Assembly: GCA_017861095.1 (NCBI GenBank)
Contig: JAGFXI010000017.1
Span: 1-14,327 of the forward strand
Source of the DNA: Deltaproteobacteria bacterium
GTDB lineage: Bacteria; Desulfobacterota; Syntrophobacteria; BM002
DNA length: 14,327 nt
Direction of reading: 5' to 3'
Part shown: positions 13,610 to 14,327 of the stretch, one piece after another
Position numbering within the stretch: the first letter of the stretch is position 1
How the letters are laid out: the number at the start of each line of letters is the position of its first letter
Notes under the pieces: generated by a model
Databases searched by the model: none
Seen by the model: the letters and a program-made list of their open reading frames with translations, nothing else
Told to the model about the DNA's origin: nothing
Translations under genes and position numbers: made by a program

Positions 13610-14166
13610 GAGAAGAGCCTTTTATCCCGCAGCACCTCCATGGATCCAAAGCTCCGATAGCCCTGGACCACATGGTCCATATGAGCCAGGCCCACGTTCC
13701 CGAGAGCCTTTTGGGTAATCTCGTGGACCCTGATTTCTTCTCGCACGCGCTCCTCGGGCTCGGCATCAAACCGCTGAAGGAACTTACAGAAGCGGACTAC
13801 GTGGACAAGTTCATGGGTCGCCACGTACACCATCAGGGGAAACAACCGGAGATTCTCGTCTCGCCCCAGGGCTGCGGCGATGGTGTGATCCTGGAGGCAA
13901 ATCTTGAAAAAGTCGTACGGTCTGGCCTCGCGAAGCTGCGGTTCCATGAAGCGGCCATAGCGAGTGATTTGCGCAAAGGCGCCGTCGGTGATCTCCTCGG
14001 CGCTCAGGGTGGCCAGGGTCGCGATATCGTACCGCACGTGCCGCCAGTCGCTCGTCGAGATCTTGAAATGGTTGGCGGTCACGTCTTCGGCGATCTCCAC
14101 CGCCTGCGCTACGACCGCCATCTCGTTCGGGTCGAAGGTATGCATGCTCACCGCGCTATCGCTCAT
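13606..14166 (-). CDS. Uncharacterised protein with HExxH metalloprotease-like motif
   Basis: Using ATG 14166 the protein is 186 residues; the frame also reaches a TTG at 14193. It has no signal peptide or membrane helix, so it is predicted cytosolic. The motif THELVHVVRF holds an HExxH zinc-binding signature (H118, E119, H122 from this start). The following acidic helix EPEERVREEIRVHEITQKAL supplies possible third ligands (Glu or His). An N-terminal half with DWRHVRYDIATLATLSAEEI and a conserved-looking YDFFKICLQDHTI completes it. I recall similar proteins in environmental bacteria without assigned function, but cannot name a family. It may be a zinc peptidase or a zinc-binding regulator. 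It follows the enoyl-CoA hydratase stop by 23 bases, so the two are probably co-transcribed. Confidence 0.75.
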   Translation of the reverse strand: MSDSAVSMHTFDPNEMAVVAQAVEIAEDVTANHFKISTSDWRHVRYDIATLATLSAEEITDGAFAQITRYGRFMEPQLREARPYDFFKICLQDHTIAAALGRDENLRLFPLMVYVATHELVHVVRFCKFLQRFDAEPEERVREEIRVHEITQKALGNVGLAHMDHVVQGYRSFGSMEVLRDKRLFS

Positions 14167-14189
14167 TTCTCGGAGACAGAGCCGCGCCG

Positions 14190-14327
14190 TCAATCTGGCC
14201 AGATGGGCTTGCGCTTGGCGAGGAAGGCGGCCATCCCCTCTCGCGCCACCGGCATCACCCCGTTGGCGGCGATAACCTCGCTCGTGTAGGCATAGGCCAG
14301 TCGCTCCGCCATCTCGATCTGCCGGTA
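14190..14327 (-). CDS. Enoyl-CoA hydratase/isomerase, C-terminal end (5' part outside window)
   Basis: The minus strand is open from the right edge to TGA at 14190-14192, giving 45 residues. The reading AERLAYAYTSEVIAANGVMP and then AREGMAAFLAKRKPIWPD has the C-terminal signature of the crotonase superfamily (E-G-x-x-A-F-L-x-K-R-K-P-x-W). These enzymes hydrate or isomerise acyl-CoA esters in beta-oxidation and related pathways. The oxyanion-hole and catalytic residues lie outside the window, so the exact reaction cannot be assigned. Confidence 0.85.
   Translation of the reverse strand, partial: YRQIEMAERLAYAYTSEVIAANGVMPVAREGMAAFLAKRKPIWPD

Noticed and set aside
13588..14289. A 233-residue plus-strand open frame
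   Set aside because: It is the complement of the HExxH gene and the hydratase end, which have the better ribosome context and family signatures.

Overview
The window is GC-rich chromosomal DNA from a Gram-negative bacterium. Signal-peptide proteins with periplasmic domains (AMIN, DUF3108, bacterial SH3) and two PilZ proteins imply two membranes and c-di-GMP signalling. The mix of families would fit an environmental lineage such as NC10/Methylomirabilota, Deltaproteobacteria-like groups or Nitrospirota. That placement is a guess from gene content, not something the bases prove. No rRNA, tRNA, CRISPR array, phage module or intact transposase was found.

Layout, left to right. 1-371 (+) is the 3' end of an aldo/keto reductase. 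A long inverted repeat at 409-471 separates it from a convergent minus-strand pair: an SH3/coiled-coil/membrane-anchor protein (TIGR04211/YgiM-like) and a PilZ-FHA fusion. 2271-3002 has no intact gene but holds a short decayed coding fragment beside a partial copy of the 409-471 repeat. 3003-4024 (+) is an uncharacterised membrane-protein gene broken by a frameshift and an in-frame TAA. An AT-rich stretch leads to a small membrane protein (4414-4659). Then come a perfect-looking hairpin, a possible 46-residue ORF, a PilZ protein (4947-5339) and a two-AMIN-domain envelope protein (5506-6456).

A minus-strand cluster follows, transcribed from 9983 down: DUF3108 protein, old-yellow-enzyme-type flavin oxidoreductase with an Fe-S motif, a 292-bp MITE-like element with terminal inverted repeats, a YkgJ-type cysteine-cluster protein, and an SDR dehydrogenase that has lost its catalytic half. 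Divergent from it (10238 onward, +) are an atypical GAF/histidine-kinase-like protein, a two-helix membrane protein coupled to it, a remnant of an RsmB/NSUN-type RNA m5C methyltransferase cut off where its SAM-binding motif should begin, and a separate PUA-like RNA-binding protein of the same pathway. The right end (-) has an FmdB-type zinc ribbon with its own near-consensus promoter and a clear terminator, an HExxH protein, and the last 45 residues of an enoyl-CoA hydratase.

Two themes stand out. First, envelope and surface signalling: PilZ-FHA, PilZ, AMIN, SH3 and the atypical kinase. Second, local decay: three broken genes, one further coding fragment and one MITE-like element in 14 kb, several of them next to repeats. 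I do not see a clear new defence or biosynthetic system. The least-described items are the PilZ-FHA fusion, the degenerate-G1-box kinase with its membrane partner, the broken membrane-protein family and the MITE-like element.
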